DNA from: Manihot esculenta
Taxonomy: Eukaryota > Streptophyta > Magnoliopsida > Malpighiales > Euphorbiaceae
Length of the DNA: 64,000 nucleotides
Assembly: GCF_001659605.2 (NCBI RefSeq)
Contig: NC_035170.2
Span: 8,439,001 to 8,503,000 of the forward strand
Direction of reading: 5' to 3'
Below the pieces are notes generated by a model, which ran no database searches, was not told the origin of the DNA, and saw only the letters and a program-made list of their open reading frames with translations. Shown here piece after piece: positions 37,380-50,389 of this stretch (position 1 is the first letter of the stretch; every line of letters begins with the position of its first letter). Position numbers and translations under genes: made by a program.

Positions 37380-37570
37380 AAACATATACTTATCAAACTC
37401 TAATGGAAGAGAAAAAAAAATGACGCTAATCAAAATTTGATCAAATTTATCATATTACTGTTTAAGTGCTTGTTTCAAAGCAAATAAAGATTTAAGAATT
37501 TTATAAACTCTATTTTCTTTACTAGAAACAAAACAACTCTTATACCACATAAATATTTTTTTTAAAATCT
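37380..37570 (-). pseudogene. Copia reverse transcriptase remnant
   Basis: Minus-strand translation gives VYKILKSLFALKQA-like text followed by YDKFDQILI. This corresponds to the conserved VYKLKKALYGLKQAPRAW region of copia reverse transcriptase. It is broken and short. Confidence 0.55.
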
Positions 37571-37715
37571 TCAAAAAAAATCATTTGGTGGATAAAGTTT
37601 TACGTAATAAAACTAGAATAATTAAATTTTAACTCTTTTTATTTAGGATCAGTAAGTATATTTTTAGCAAAATACTCCTACACTTTTAAATATTTTAGGT
37701 CAATCTTATAAAAAA

Positions 37716-38791
37716 GGGAAAATAAAAGGGAAAATTATTTTTTAGTCCCTGAGGTATAGCGTAATTAACGGATTCGTCCCTCTATTTTTAGAACCCAACA
37801 CTTTCGTCCCTGAGGTTTAATTCCGTCAAAATTCAAGGTTCCTCCGTCAAAAATTTATATTAAGTCAATGATTTTCACCTGGTCAAAGGAAAGAGAATAA
37901 ATATAATCTCAAAAATACCCTTATCAATAATAAAATGAAAAAAATACTATTTAGTCCCTATAGTATGAAAAAACTCGCTACTTAGTCCCTCAATTTTGAA
38001 AAATATATTAAAATGTCCCTAACATTTTAAAAAGTCTACTAATTAGTTCCTCTATTAATTTTATCACTAAATATTTTACTATTTAGTCCCTATAGTTTAG
38101 AAAAAAATTAATTAGTCCCTCAAATTATTAAAAAATTTACTAATTAGTCACTCCATATCATGGAAATTTTAGATTTTTTTTATAATACTTAAAGACTAAA
38201 ATTAACAGAAAGACTAACTAGTAAATTTTTTTAAATATCAGAGACTTTTTAATGAATTTTTAAAATGGCGACAAGTGATCCATGATGAACAGCATCACAA
38301 AAAATATTTATATTGAGTTTTAACTTTTTATTTTTAATAATTTAAATTTTATATATTTTGATTTTTATTATTTTTGCTGAATTTGAATCTTAAATTTATT
38401 AAAATTTTTATTTATTTATGGAGATTGAGTTTGAGATTTTCTTTCTTGAATTTTGACGAAATTAAACTTTAGGGACTAAAATGTTGAATTCAAAAAAATA
38501 GAAGGACAAATATGTTAATTATGTAATATCTTAGGGATAAAAATGTATTTTTTCCTTCAATTCTTTGAGAGAGGGACCTATAAATTTGTAGGAATTAAAT
38601 TTTAGGGACTAAAGTATTGGGTTCTAGAAAGGGTAATTCGGTCATTTTTCCTATCACTAACGGTATTTTTTATGGAGGGACCACTAATTTTGACGGAATT
38701 AAACCTCAGGGACGAAAGCGTTGGGTTTTAAAAATAGAGGGACGAATATGTTAATTACGCTATACCTCAGGGACTAAAAAGTAATTTTCTC
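37716..38791. mobile_element. Mutator-like TIR element (MITE-sized, non-coding)
   Basis: Terminal inverted repeats of about 105 bp: the left one runs from about 37730 (tagtccctgaggtatagcg, gtaattaacg, attcgtccctctattttta, gtccctgaggtttaattcc) and the right one is the complementary series at about 38689-38791. A 9-bp flanking repeat tataaaaaa (37707-37715 and 38792-38800) fits the Mutator superfamily, although it is low-complexity. No transposase is encoded. Two further degraded direct copies of the right end lie at about 38451-38555 and 38591-38655. Confidence 0.65.
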
Positions 38792-40499
38792 TATAAAAAA
38801 AATTTTATAATTCATAGGAGTCTTATCAATTTATTATTTTTTTTCTATTGCATCACTTAAAAAGTTTTTATTTTTATAGATGATTTCTTAGTTTGCAGTT
38901 GCCCTTGAACCTAAATTATCTAAATATATTTGCTCACATCTATTTTAATAAAATAAAAAAAGTTATTAAATAAATAAATAATAATAAAAATTCAATTTAA
39001 TACCTTGACATGAGTATATCAGGAAGGGCTACTTAAAGTTCAACAAATAAGATTGTCATTCCTAGTAAAATTCTTAAGTCCTTTTTTATTTTTCTGGGAA
39101 CTTTCTGAATATGTGTTATAAGAATATATCATAATTAACTGAGAAAAAACATCCTAATGGGTTATTCAAATAACATATAGTCTCTACATTTGGATTACTT
39201 CATTAGTTAACTCGGGTTATATTAATAAATTAATGTCAAATTCAGTAAAAGTTTGATAATTTCCAATATGAAAAATGTAAATGCATGAATGTTCAATGAG
39301 AAGAACTCAAAAGAAATTGTCTGACAAAAATCATAAAAAGCTAACAAAAGAGAAAAGTAGAAGAATTTATCTCAACATAGATAGTTAAATTAACACACAT
39401 AAATAATAAAAGATAAAAACAAATTCAAGTTTAGAAGAATCTTCCTTTCGTGAGTTAAAGATAAAAAAAACTGATGATCCTATTAGCATATAGATTTATC
39501 GAAATTTCATGTAGCAAATACTAACATAAATGAATTTACTATGTATAATAATAGGAACAAAAATTAAAGAGTTACAGCACACAGTAACTCAAACACAACC
39601 TAATTTAGATAATGGAAATCAATTAATTAATTCATTTTTCAGTTTATAACTTGACAAATTGATCGAGTTTCGATGATCATTACAAAGTTAAAAAAAATAA
39701 ACTTATCTAAATATCACTGCTTCAAGTTTCATGGAACCATATGAATAATTACTAAAAAGTTTTAAGGTGAATTATGACTACTCTTTCTACAACACTTTTT
39801 AAATTAAAAATAACTAAAGTCATAGAAATAAAGAATAAATAAAGCCATAAAGTTATAGAAATAAAGAATCAAAATAAAAGAAAAAAATAATATTTAAAAA
39901 GTAAAAAATTGACCTTAATAGGAATTTTAAAAAGTGATATTCACTCTCACATTTCATCTATTGCTTCAGTTTTTCAATGTTTGATGTTAGAATCATTATT
40001 TCACGTTTCGACTTGCCATGCTTTTCTCCATTTCAATCTCTTTATTCTTAGCCACCGTAATTATTTTCCACCATTAAAAGAATAAATTCTTAAAATTGTT
40101 AGAAAAATAAGATAGAATAATAAAATCTGAGTTGTATTGGATACTATCCTTAAGGATTCATGTTACAATCCCCCAGGATTAAACAATTTTTTCTAAAATT
40201 TAATTTCCATGATCAGCATAACAAGAATTTATTTCTAATTTATAACCCAACAGAAAGTATAGAAAAGGGAATGAATAAAGTAGAAAATACGAGTAACTAT
40301 CTTTGTGAAGATATAGGCTATTTATAGTGAAAACATAGTTATTGTAAGCTGTTATAAAATTTTAAGGTAATATAATAAAATCATAACAGTCAAATTTAAT
40401 ATTAGATTAAACTATCAAACCTGCAATAGCAAAAAAATCTCACAATTAAAATTTTCAACAACCACCAGAGCAATATTACCACCATTCCACCATTCATGA

Positions 40500-42774
40500 T
40501 GTAACGACCCGGAAATCCGACCCGTTACCGGCGCTAGGATCCAGATCGGCTTAAGGCCGCCGGGACCCGTAGCAAGCCTACATACCTCCTGTAAACCTGT
40601 GGAATCCCATATATAACAACATATACATGATCTGTAAAAAAAAAAATTTTCTTTTCTCTTATCCAAGCAAAACCTGTGCATGCACAAAATCATACATAAA
40701 CCCCACACTGGAGTCCTCATCAAATACTCCAATGGGGTATCATCATCATACATATCAGCTTGGATAATCATGGTCATTAACATCATTACTCATTAAACAC
40801 TCTGTACATAATGGGGATTCACACATTTCTAGGTCAAGCACTACTATAATCCTCAATACATCATCAAATCATTCATTACATTACATGGTCATAAATACTC
40901 ATTACATCATGTTCATGTCCACTACTATCTATCACAACATACATGACTTGACTTCACTCTAGCTGACTTCTAGATCTATCCTGTACCTGCAACTTTGGGG
41001 ATAAAGGGAGAGGGGTGAGCTACTAGAGCCCAGTGAGCAGAAACTAAAAACATTTGTTTTAATTCCTCCATTTTTAGATATATTATTATTCATTTTATTA
41101 TTATTTAACTTTTTCTTATTCATGCTTTCATGTATGCGCCATAACACAAACATTTCACAACAAGGATGAACTTGTCACCATTTAGCCCCTATCTTTCTTA
41201 CTTATACATGCCGGGGGCGTAGAGCCGTAGCAGGCACACCCGGACTTTCATAATCAGTCATAGTGCCAGGGGCGTAGAGCCGTAGCAGGCACACCTGGAC
41301 TCACATAGGCTATCATGGCATACAAGGGCTAATGGATCATTCAACATTCATCCACATCAACAACAAAGTATGCAATGCAACATATTCGTGAATTCTAATG
41401 CAAACAACCTAATATTGCATGGCATAATGATGCATGGGCAATGCTTTATGATTCATTCATTTATTCATTTACTTCAAAGCTTAAGGGGGTTGTTCCACTC
41501 ACTTGGTAACTGAAGCTTTAACAACGAACTCTGAATGACTATCTCACAACCGGGGGTCTCGGTTCCTCGGGTCCGAACCTACACAGGTGGACTCAAATGA
41601 GGCACCAAACATACATGAACATGACTCTAAAATACTCCCCAAAAACCCCCTAAAACGTCCTGAAAACATCACATGAAACATGCAAGAAATGGCTGAACAG
41701 GGCACTTTCGGCGGCACCTTCGGCGGCCGAAAGTCCTGGACAGAGACGAAACTCAGGTAGGTTCGGCGGCACCTTCGGCGGCCGAAAGTGCCAGACAGAG
41801 ACGAAAGTCTCTTTTCGGGGGCAACTTCGGCAGCCGAAAGGCCTGCCTCCCCAGCCATGTTCGGCGGCCGAAAGTTCCTTCGGCTGCCGAACCTGGTTTC
41901 TGCCAAAGGGCAGAAACTTGGCTCCCTTAGCACATTTCGCCTCCAAACCTTCCAAACATGCATATTGTTCAACCAAAGCATGCATACAAGTTCCTAGGGG
42001 CCTCAAACATGCATATACCCCATCTACAACACTTCAATCACACACAATCAAGCTACATTGTTCAAAAAGTCATCAAAAACCCATAGGTTTAACATATACC
42101 CTAACATGCATTCTACCCTTTAAAACTTCATAAAACTTGTTTAAATCATACATTGAGCTTAAGATCGGCTCTTACCTCTTGAAGATCGAGGGTTGAGGAG
42201 ATCTAAACTTGGAGATGGGAGAAGTTCCAACTTTTGGTCTCTAAGCTCCAAAACTCGTTCTAAGCTCAAAGATCTTCAAAACCAAAGTTATAAACTTGTA
42301 AAGATCATGGAAAAAGGAAGGAAAAACTCAAGATTGGGGAAGGATGGCGGAATGCTCACCTTGGCCGAAAGGGGGAGAAAAAGCTCGCCCATTTTCGGCT
42401 AAGGGACCCTTTTATAGTGGCTGGCCAGACCACGTTCGGGGGCCGAATGTGCCTCCGCATCCAAGCAAATGTTCGGCGGCCGAACATGAGGTTCGGCGGC
42501 CGAACCTTGACTTCCCTCACTCATGCTTTCGGGGGCCTAACGTGCCTCCAAAACGCATGCATGTTCGGCGGCCGAACTTGACTTTCGGCGGCCGAACCTG
42601 GGTTTTCCTCCAAAGACTTTTCATGTAAAAAACTCATTAAATTTCTTACTTAAAAACATGAAATACATGAAAACATTTCATAAAATCATAGTTTTACCCT
42701 TCTAGAGGTTTCCGACATCCGAATTCCCACCGGACGGTAGGGATTCCGATACCGGAGTCTAGCCGGGTATTACA
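40500..42774 (-). repeat. 3' LTR of element 2
   Basis: In minus orientation it begins TGTAATACCCGGC (ending at 42774) and ends GGGTCGTTACA (at 40500). It carries GCCGCCGAA repeats, a TATA box and a duplicated GC-rich block (about 41204-41300). Confidence 0.95.
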
Positions 42775-42790
42775 TTCTTCCCCCCTTAAG
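42775..42790 (-). other. Polypurine tract of element 2
   Basis: Minus strand CTTAAGGGGGGAAGAA adjoins the 3' LTR. Confidence 0.88.
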
Positions 42791-42811
42791 AACATTCGTC
42801 CCCGAATGTTC
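42790..42811 (-). other. Hairpin before the polypurine tract, element 2
   Basis: GAACATTCG / CGAATGTTC, a 9-bp stem identical to that of element 1 (9184-9205). The loop is different: GGGA on the element strand, AGGA in element 1. Confidence 0.8.
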
Positions 42812-42872
42812 CTCAACTAACGTACAAAGCATGGCATCAATCATAACATACAACACATAGAACAACTAACAC

Positions 42873-45800
42873 TCACCTCAAAACAGATGGGGGTGTTGCT
42901 GGAGCATGGACTCCCGTGTCTCCCAGGTGCATTCCTCTAAGTTGTATCGGGATTTCCTTGTTCCTCAGCTTTCTGATCTGAGTGTCTAGGATCCGCACTG
43001 GCTGTTCTACGTAGGTGAGATCCTCATGGATCTCCATATCAGGCTCACTAAGAACCTTTCCAGGATCCGACACGTACTTCCGTAACAGAGAAACATGGAA
43101 AACCGGATGGATTCTCTCCATCGAAGCAGGCAAGTCTAGCTTGTACGACACATTACCGACCCTCTGAAGCACCTCGAAAGGACCGATGTACCGTGGAGCT
43201 AACTTACCCTTCTTCCCGAACCGAACCACTCCTTTCATAGGAGACACCTTGAGCAAAACCAAATCCCCCTCCTGAAACTCTAGCTGTCTTCTGCGAATAT
43301 CTGCATAACTCTTCTGCCGACTAGCAGCAGTCTTGATCCTCTCTCTGATTATGGGTACCACCCTGCTGGTAAGCTCTACTAACTCCGGACCCGCAAGAGT
43401 CCTCTCTCCTACTTCCTCCCAGCAGATAGGTGATCTGCACTTCCTCCCATACAAAGCTTCGTATGGAGCCATCCCTATGCTAGCATGATAGCTGTTATTG
43501 TAGGCAAACTCCACCAAAGGAAGATGCTGCCTCCAAGAACCGCCAAAATCTAGCACACACATTCTGAGCATATCTTCTATTGTCTGGATGGTCCTCTCTG
43601 ACTGTCCGTCTGTCTGTGGGTGGAAGGCAGTACTGAAGTCTAATCTGGTACCCATAGCGTTCTGCAGACTCCGCCAAAACCTGGAGGTGAACTGGGGCCC
43701 TCTATCTGACACTATAGATACCGGGACCCCATGCAATCTGACAATCTCATCTACGTACACCTGCGCCAACTTGTCCACAGAGTAACCACTCCTGACAGGG
43801 ATGAAGTGAGCAGATTTGGTGAGTCTGTCCACAATCACCCATATGGAGTCCAATCTGTTGGACGTTGCCGGTAACCCCACTACGAAGTCCATAGCTATAT
43901 TCTCCCATTTCCACTCTGGAATCGGTAGTGGATTCAACATTCCAGCCGGCTTCTGATGCTCTAGTTTCACCCTCTGACACACATCGCAGGCTGACACGAA
44001 CAGTGCCACGTCCTTCTTCATAGCTGGCCACCAATACACTCTCTTCAGATCCTGATACATCTTGGTGGCTCCAGGGTGAACACTATACCTGGTATTATGG
44101 GCTTCCCCCATAATATCTCCCTTCAGACCAATGTCATCTGGCACACATAATCTGTTCCCGTAGCGGAGGATCCCCTTATCATCAAACTTGAACTCATTAC
44201 TCTGGCCTGACTGAACCGTTCTGGCTATCCTGACCAACTCTGGGTCCTCATGCTGTTTCTGAGCTACCTGCTCCAGAAACACGGGTGTCACTCTCATCTG
44301 AGCCACTAAGGCACCTGTGCCAGACAACTCCAACTGTAATCCCTCACTCATAAGTCTGTGGAACTCCTTCACCACCGGCCTCCTCTCTGCTGAAATGTGG
44401 GATAGACTGCCGAGTGATTTCCGGCTTAGGGCGTCTGCCACAACATTCGCCTTACCCGGATGGTACTGAATCTTGCAATCATAGTCACTCAACAGCTCTA
44501 CCCATCTCCTCTGCCTCAAATTCAGATCTCTCTGACTCAAGATGTGCTGCAGGCTCTTATGATCTGTGAAGATCTCACATTTTACCCCATAGAGGTAATG
44601 CCTCCACATCTTGAGTGCAAAGATGACTGCTGCCATCTCAAGATCGTGTGTGGGGTAATTCAGCTCATGCTTCTTCAGCTGCCTAGAAGCATAATCGATC
44701 ACCCTCTCATTTTGCATTAGCACACAACCCAGTCCCACACGGGACGCATCACAATATACTGAGAAGTCATCATCACTTTTTGGCAGAGCTAACACCGGTG
44801 CTGAAGTCAACCTCCTCTTAAGCTCCTCAAAGCTTTCCTCACACTGATCGGTCCATATGAACTTCTGATTCTTCTTTGTCAATTTGGTCATAGGAGCAGC
44901 AATCTTTGAGAAGTCCTGAACGAACCTCCTGTAGTAACCTGCTAAACCCAGAAAACTCTTGATCTCGGTCACTGTGGTGGGTCTAGGCCAGTTAGCTACA
45001 GCCTCTACCTTCTTGGGGTCTACTTCAATACCTTGTTCTGACACAATGTGCCCCAAGAATGAAATGCTCCTAAGCCAAAATTCACACTTGGAGAACTTGG
45101 CATACAAGCCATGCTCTCTCAAGGTCTGCAAAACTGTCCTCAGGTGATGGGCATGCTCCTCTGCATTCCTGGAATACACTAGGATATCATCTATGAAGAC
45201 AATAACGAAGTGATCCAGATACTGATTGAATACTCTGTTCATGAGGTCCATGAATGCTGCAGGGGCGTTGGTCAGCCCAAACGGCATCACAAGGAACTCA
45301 TAGTGCCCATACCTGGTCCTGAAAGCTGTCTTCGGTACATCTTCATTCCTTATCCTCAACTGATGGTACCCTGATCTCAGATCTATTTTGGAGAAACAAC
45401 CTGCTCCTGCTAGCTGGTCGAATAGATCGTCGATCCTCGGCAAAGGGTACTTGTTCTTGGTAGTGACCTTGTTCAACTGTCTGTAGTCGATACAAAGTCT
45501 AAGGGATCCATCCTTCTTCCTCACAAACAAAACCGGAGCACCCCAAGGTGAAGTACTCGGTCGGATGAAACCCTTATCTACCAGCTCTTGCAACTGTTCC
45601 TTCAGTTCCTTCAATTCAGCTGGCGCCATCCTGTAGGGAGGGATAGAGATCGGTCTGGTACCAGGCATTAACTCAATCTCGAACTCTATCTCCCTAGCAG
45701 GTGGTAACCCTGGCAGCTCGTCTGGGAAAACATCTAAGAACTCACTCACCACAGGCACTGAGGCGGGCTCTCTGACATGACTATCTAACTCCCTCACATG

Positions 45801-47840
45801 AGCTAGAAACCCCTGACATCCCCTCCTAAGCAACCTACGAGCCTGAAGAGCTGAGATCAGACCTCTAGGTGTACCCCTCTTGTCTCCTCTGAAGACGACC
45901 TCTGACCCATCCTGATCTCTGAATCTGACTACCTTGTCTCTACAGTCCAAGGTAGCACCATGAGTCGATAACCAATCCATCCCTAGAATGACGTCAAAAT
46001 CTGTCAAATCTAGAACCACGAGGTCGGCGGAAAGGCATCTTCCCTCTATGAAAACTGGACTACATTGGCAGACTGTCTCTGCCACTGACGGGTCACACTT
46101 GGGTCCACTGACCCATAGGGGACACTCTAACCCAGAGACCATCAATCCTACCCTCTCCACGACTCTCGAAGCAATAAAAGAATGAGATGCACCCGGGTCC
46201 ATTAAGGCATACACATCTGAACAACCAATGATGAGATTACCTGCCACCACGGTGTTGGATGTGTTGGCCTCCTGCTGAGTCATAGTGAAGATCCGTGCCG
46301 GAGCTGATGGACCTTCACCTCTGTATCCTGCTGATGAAGAGGCTGACCCTCTCTCTCTGCCTCTGCCACTGGCCTGTGTTGCGGCTGGAGCTACTGGCTG
46401 CACCACACTGCCGGAGGTTGTCTGCTGAGACGGTGCTGTAAAGGCTCCTCTAGGACAGTCTCGAGCCAAATGACCCGCCTGTCCGCATCTGAAACATGTG
46501 TTTGTCCCTGCCAGACATACTCCCTTGTGTGGTCTCCCACATCTCATACATGCTGTAACCTCTGCGCCAGAGCTTGAGCCACTGCCTAAACCCAGACCTG
46601 ACTTGATCTTGTTCCAGAACTTATTCTTCTTAGATTTTCTGTGGCCTCTGTCCCACTTCTTACTGCCTGCAACTGCTGCACTTAGAGAAGAAGAGTCTAC
46701 CCTTTCCCCACCTGGGGTCTTGGAACCAGAAGACTGTGCCACTGACTGTTTTACCTTCCCCTCAACGATAGCACTAGCCTCCATTCTCCTAGCCATATCC
46801 ACTATGGCATGGAAACTCTCTCTCTCTGCTGACTGTACCAAAGAGGAATACCTGGAGTGCAGCCTCATAATATATCTCCTTGACTTCTTTTGATCTGTGT
46901 CCAAATTCAGCCCAGCATATGGCAACAACTCCAGGAACCTGTCTGTGTACTCGTCTATACTCATGTCATCAGTTTGCCTCAACTGCTCGAATTCTATCAT
47001 CTTCAATTCCCTTGAACTATCAGGGAAAGCCCATCCTGCAAACTCATTTGAAAACTCTTCCCAATTCATGCTGTCCACTCTCGGGTTCACATAATTCTTG
47101 AACCACTCCCGTGCCTTCTTGCACTTAAGCGTGAACCCGGCCATCTGAATGGCTCTACTGTCATCAGCCCCTATCTCATCTGTAATTGCCTTGACCCGCT
47201 CCAAATACACGAACGGATCATCACCGGTTTCAAACTGGGGAGCACCCAGCTTCATATAATCGGTCATCTTGACCTTGCTCCCTCCAGATGAGGTAGGTTT
47301 GGGTACTTGTGTTTCCGGGACAGTAGATACTGGTGGTGGTGGAGGTACAACATCCCCTGGGGTAGGGTTTGCTGTACTGGTATAGGGAGGTGGAGGTGGG
47401 TACATGGGGTACTGAGAGTATGGTGGGTAGTAAGGTGGGTATGGCATATGTGGAGGATAAGGGCTAAAACTGGGGTAATCCGATGTACCTCCCATCGAAT
47501 ACCCTGGATGGTGTGAATAGGGTGGGTAGTGATGTGGCTGGACATAACTCGAGGCCTGAGTGCCTCCTTCTGATTCTCCCATGCCCTCTTCCGGCATGCT
47601 CACACCGAGACTGCCATCCCTCCTCTAGTCTACTTCCATATCCTCAGACATTCCTCCCTGCACTGTTCCCCTTACTGATCTGCTTCTACCCAGATCCAAA
47701 GACCTTCTAGGGTCTCTAGCTACTCTGTCTCTGTTGGACCTACTGGACATTGCCCTAGGCAATGCTGGAGGACGGGCATCAGCGCCCTCGTCCTGAGGTG
47801 GCACTCCAGTCAATCGTGCAGATCGACGAGTTCCTCTCAT
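42873..47840 (-). pseudogene. Gag-Pol polyprotein of element 2, with a nonsense codon and a 3' frameshift
   Basis: The frame opens at the ATG at 47840 ([12 protein letters not shown]) and is stopped after 71 codons by TAG at 47625-47627. It then continues in the same frame to 42873. Domains are otherwise in the normal order: Pro/Tyr-rich segment, Gag, CCHC knuckle ([14 protein letters not shown]), protease with DPGA, reverse transcriptase with FIDD (Asp codons at 45191-45186), RNase H and integrase. In the chromodomain, relative to element 1, 23 bp are missing near 42931-42947, so the frame shifts and the last about 19 residues are unrelated. The stop falls in the Gag leader, so normal Gag cannot be made except by stop readthrough or internal initiation. 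Confidence 0.92.
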
Positions 47841-48095
47841 TCTATCTTCTGAAAAACAGCACATAGCATAAACAATCATTAGCATCATATGGTTCATGTG
47901 GAAACACATGAACCCTCATCACATACATAGCATCACATCATAGCATTTATGCACATGCATATCATCATGGCATATCATATCATCATATAGACAGGACTCT
48001 ACATCCTATCCTAGTGGACATGATTTCCCTAGTGTGCTTGACCTTCTAGAACATCTATGAGCCCGACACTCTAGGTCCGACCATATGAACCTAGG

Positions 48096-48107
48096 GCTCT
48101 GATACCA
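48096..48107 (-). other. Primer-binding site of element 2, tRNA-Met type
   Basis: The minus strand reads TGGTATCAGAGC, three bases inside the 5' LTR (which starts at 48111). Confidence 0.92.
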
Positions 48108-48110
48108 CTC

Positions 48111-50384
48111 TGTAACGACCCGGAAATCCGACCCGTTACCGGCGCTAGGATCCAGATCGGCTTAAGGCCGCCGGGACCCGTAACAAGCCTACATACCTCC
48201 TGTAAACCTGTGGAATCCCATATATAACAACATATACATGATCTGTAAAAAAAAAATTTTCTTTTCTCTTATCCAAGCAAAACCTGTGCATGCACAAAAT
48301 CATACATAAACCCCACACTGGAGTCCTCATCAAATACTCCAATGGGGTATCATCATCATACATATCAGCTTGGATAATCATGGTCATTAACATCATTACT
48401 CATTAAACACTCTGTACATAATGGGGATTCACACATTTCTAGGTCAAGCACTACTATAATCCTCAATACATCATCAAATCATTCATTACATTACATGGTC
48501 ATAAATACTCATTACATCATGTTCATGTCCACTACTATCTATCACAACATACATGACTTGACTTCACTCTAGCTGACTTCTAGATCTATCCTGTACCTGC
48601 AACTTTGGGGATAAAGGGAGAGGGGTGAGCTACTAGAGCCCAGTGAGCAGAAACTAAAAACATTTGTTTTAATTCCTCCATTTTTAGATATATTATTATT
48701 CATTTTATTATTATTTAACTTTTTCTTATTCATGCTTTCATGTATGCGCCATAACACAAACATTTCACAACAAGGATGAACTTGTCACCATTTAGCCCCT
48801 ATCTTTCTTACTTATACATGCCGGGGGCGTAGAGCCGTAGCAGGCACACCCGGACTTTCATAATCAGTCATAGTGCCAGGGGCGTAGAGCCGTAGCAGGC
48901 ACACCTGGACTCACATAGGCTATCATGGCATACAAGGGCTAATGGATCATTCAACATTCATCCACATCAACAACAAAGTATGCAATGCAACATATTCGTG
49001 AATTCTAATGCAAACAACCTAATATTGCATGGCATAATGATGCATGGGCAATGCTTTATGATTCATTCATTTATTCATTTACTTCAAAGCTTAAGGGGGT
49101 TGTTCCACTCACTTGGTAACTGAAGCTTTAACAACGAACTCTGAATGACTATCTCACAACCGGGGGTCTCGGTTCCTCGGGTCCGAACCTACACAGGTGG
49201 ACTCAAATGAGGCACCAAACATACATGAACATGACTCTAAAATACTCCCCAAAAACCCCCTAAAACGTCCTGAAAACATCACATGAAACATGCAAGAAAT
49301 GGCTGAACAGGGCACTTTCGGCGGCACCTTCGGCGGCCGAAAGTCCTGGACAGAGACGAAACTCAGGTAGGTTCGGCGGCACCTTCGGCGGCCGAAAGTG
49401 CCAGACAGAGACGAAAGTCTCTTTTCGGGGGCAACTTCGGCAGCCGAAAGGCCTGCCTCCCCAGCCATGTTCGGCGGCCGAAAGTTCCTTCGGCTGCCGA
49501 ACCTGGTTTCTGCCAAAGGGCAGAAACTTGGCTCCCTTAGCACATTTCGCCTCCAAACCTTCCAAACATGCATATTGTTCAACCAAAGCATGCATACAAG
49601 TTCCTAGGGGCCTCAAACATGCATATACCCCATCTACAACACTTCAATCACACACAATCAAGCTACATTGTTCAAAAAGTCATCAAAAACCCATAGGTTT
49701 AACATATACCCTAACATGCATTCTACCCTTTAAAACTTCATAAAACTTGTTTAAATCATACATTGAGCTTAAGATCGGCTCTTACCTCTTGAAGATCGAG
49801 GGTTGAGGAGATCTAAACTTGGAGATGGGAGAAGTTCCAACTTTTGGTCTCTAAGCTCCAAAACTCGTTCTAAGCTCAAAGATCTTCAAAACCAAAGTTA
49901 TAAACTTGTAAAGATCATGGAAAAAGGAAGGAAAAACTCAAGATTGGGGAAGGATGGCGGAATGCTCACCTTGGCCGAAAGGGGGAGAAAAAGCTCGCCC
50001 ATTTTCGGCTAAGGGACCCTTTTATAGTGGCTGGCCAGACCACGTTCGGGGGCCGAATGTGCCTCCGCATCCAAGCAAATGTTCGGCGGCCGAACATGAG
50101 GTTCGGCGGCCGAACCTTGACTTCCCTCACTCATGCTTTCGGGGGCCTAACGTGCCTCCAAAACGCATGCATGTTCGGCGGCCGAACTTGACTTTCGGCG
50201 GCCGAACCTGGGTTTTCCTCCAAAGACTTTTCATGTAAAAAACTCATTAAATTTCTTACTTAAAAACATGAAATACATGAAAACATTTCATAAAATCATA
50301 GTTTTACCCTTCTAGAGGTTTCCGACATCCGAATTCCCACCGGACGGTAGGGATTCCGATACCGGAGTCTAGCCGGGTATTACA
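48111..50384 (-). repeat. 5' LTR of element 2
   Basis: Minus orientation. TATAAA is at 50026-50021. Splice-like sites: donors at 49969 and 49795, acceptor at 49189, donor at 49112, acceptor at 48597. A further acceptor, TTTTTCAG, lies just before the gag ATG at 47840. Confidence 0.95.
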
Positions 50385-50389
50385 CATGA

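Larger units (their letters stand above)
35411..40494 (-). mobile_element. Decayed Ty1/copia retrotransposon
   Basis: Two diverged direct repeats, 35411-35872 (3' LTR in minus orientation, about 462 bp) and 40097-40445 (partial 5' LTR), share long stretches such as aatttaatattagat and cagaaagtatag. Next to the first is a minus-strand polypurine-like gtgggagattgt (about 35873-35887). Internal minus-strand remnants match copia Pol. The body is AT-rich and full of stops. A TIR element (37716-38791) sits inside, and element 2 is inserted next to its right LTR. Confidence 0.7.
40500..50384 (-). mobile_element. Ty3/gypsy chromovirus (Tekay/Del type), element 2, defective
   Basis: A minus-strand LTR retrotransposon of 9885 bp flanked by the target duplication catga (40495-40499 and 50385-50389). 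LTRs are 2275 and 2274 bp. I see only one substitution (near 40572/48182) and one A-run length change between them, so the insertion is very recent. The coding region nevertheless carries a nonsense codon and a 23-bp deletion. The protein is closely similar to element 1 in reverse transcriptase and integrase, while the LTRs are much more diverged. Confidence 0.95.
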
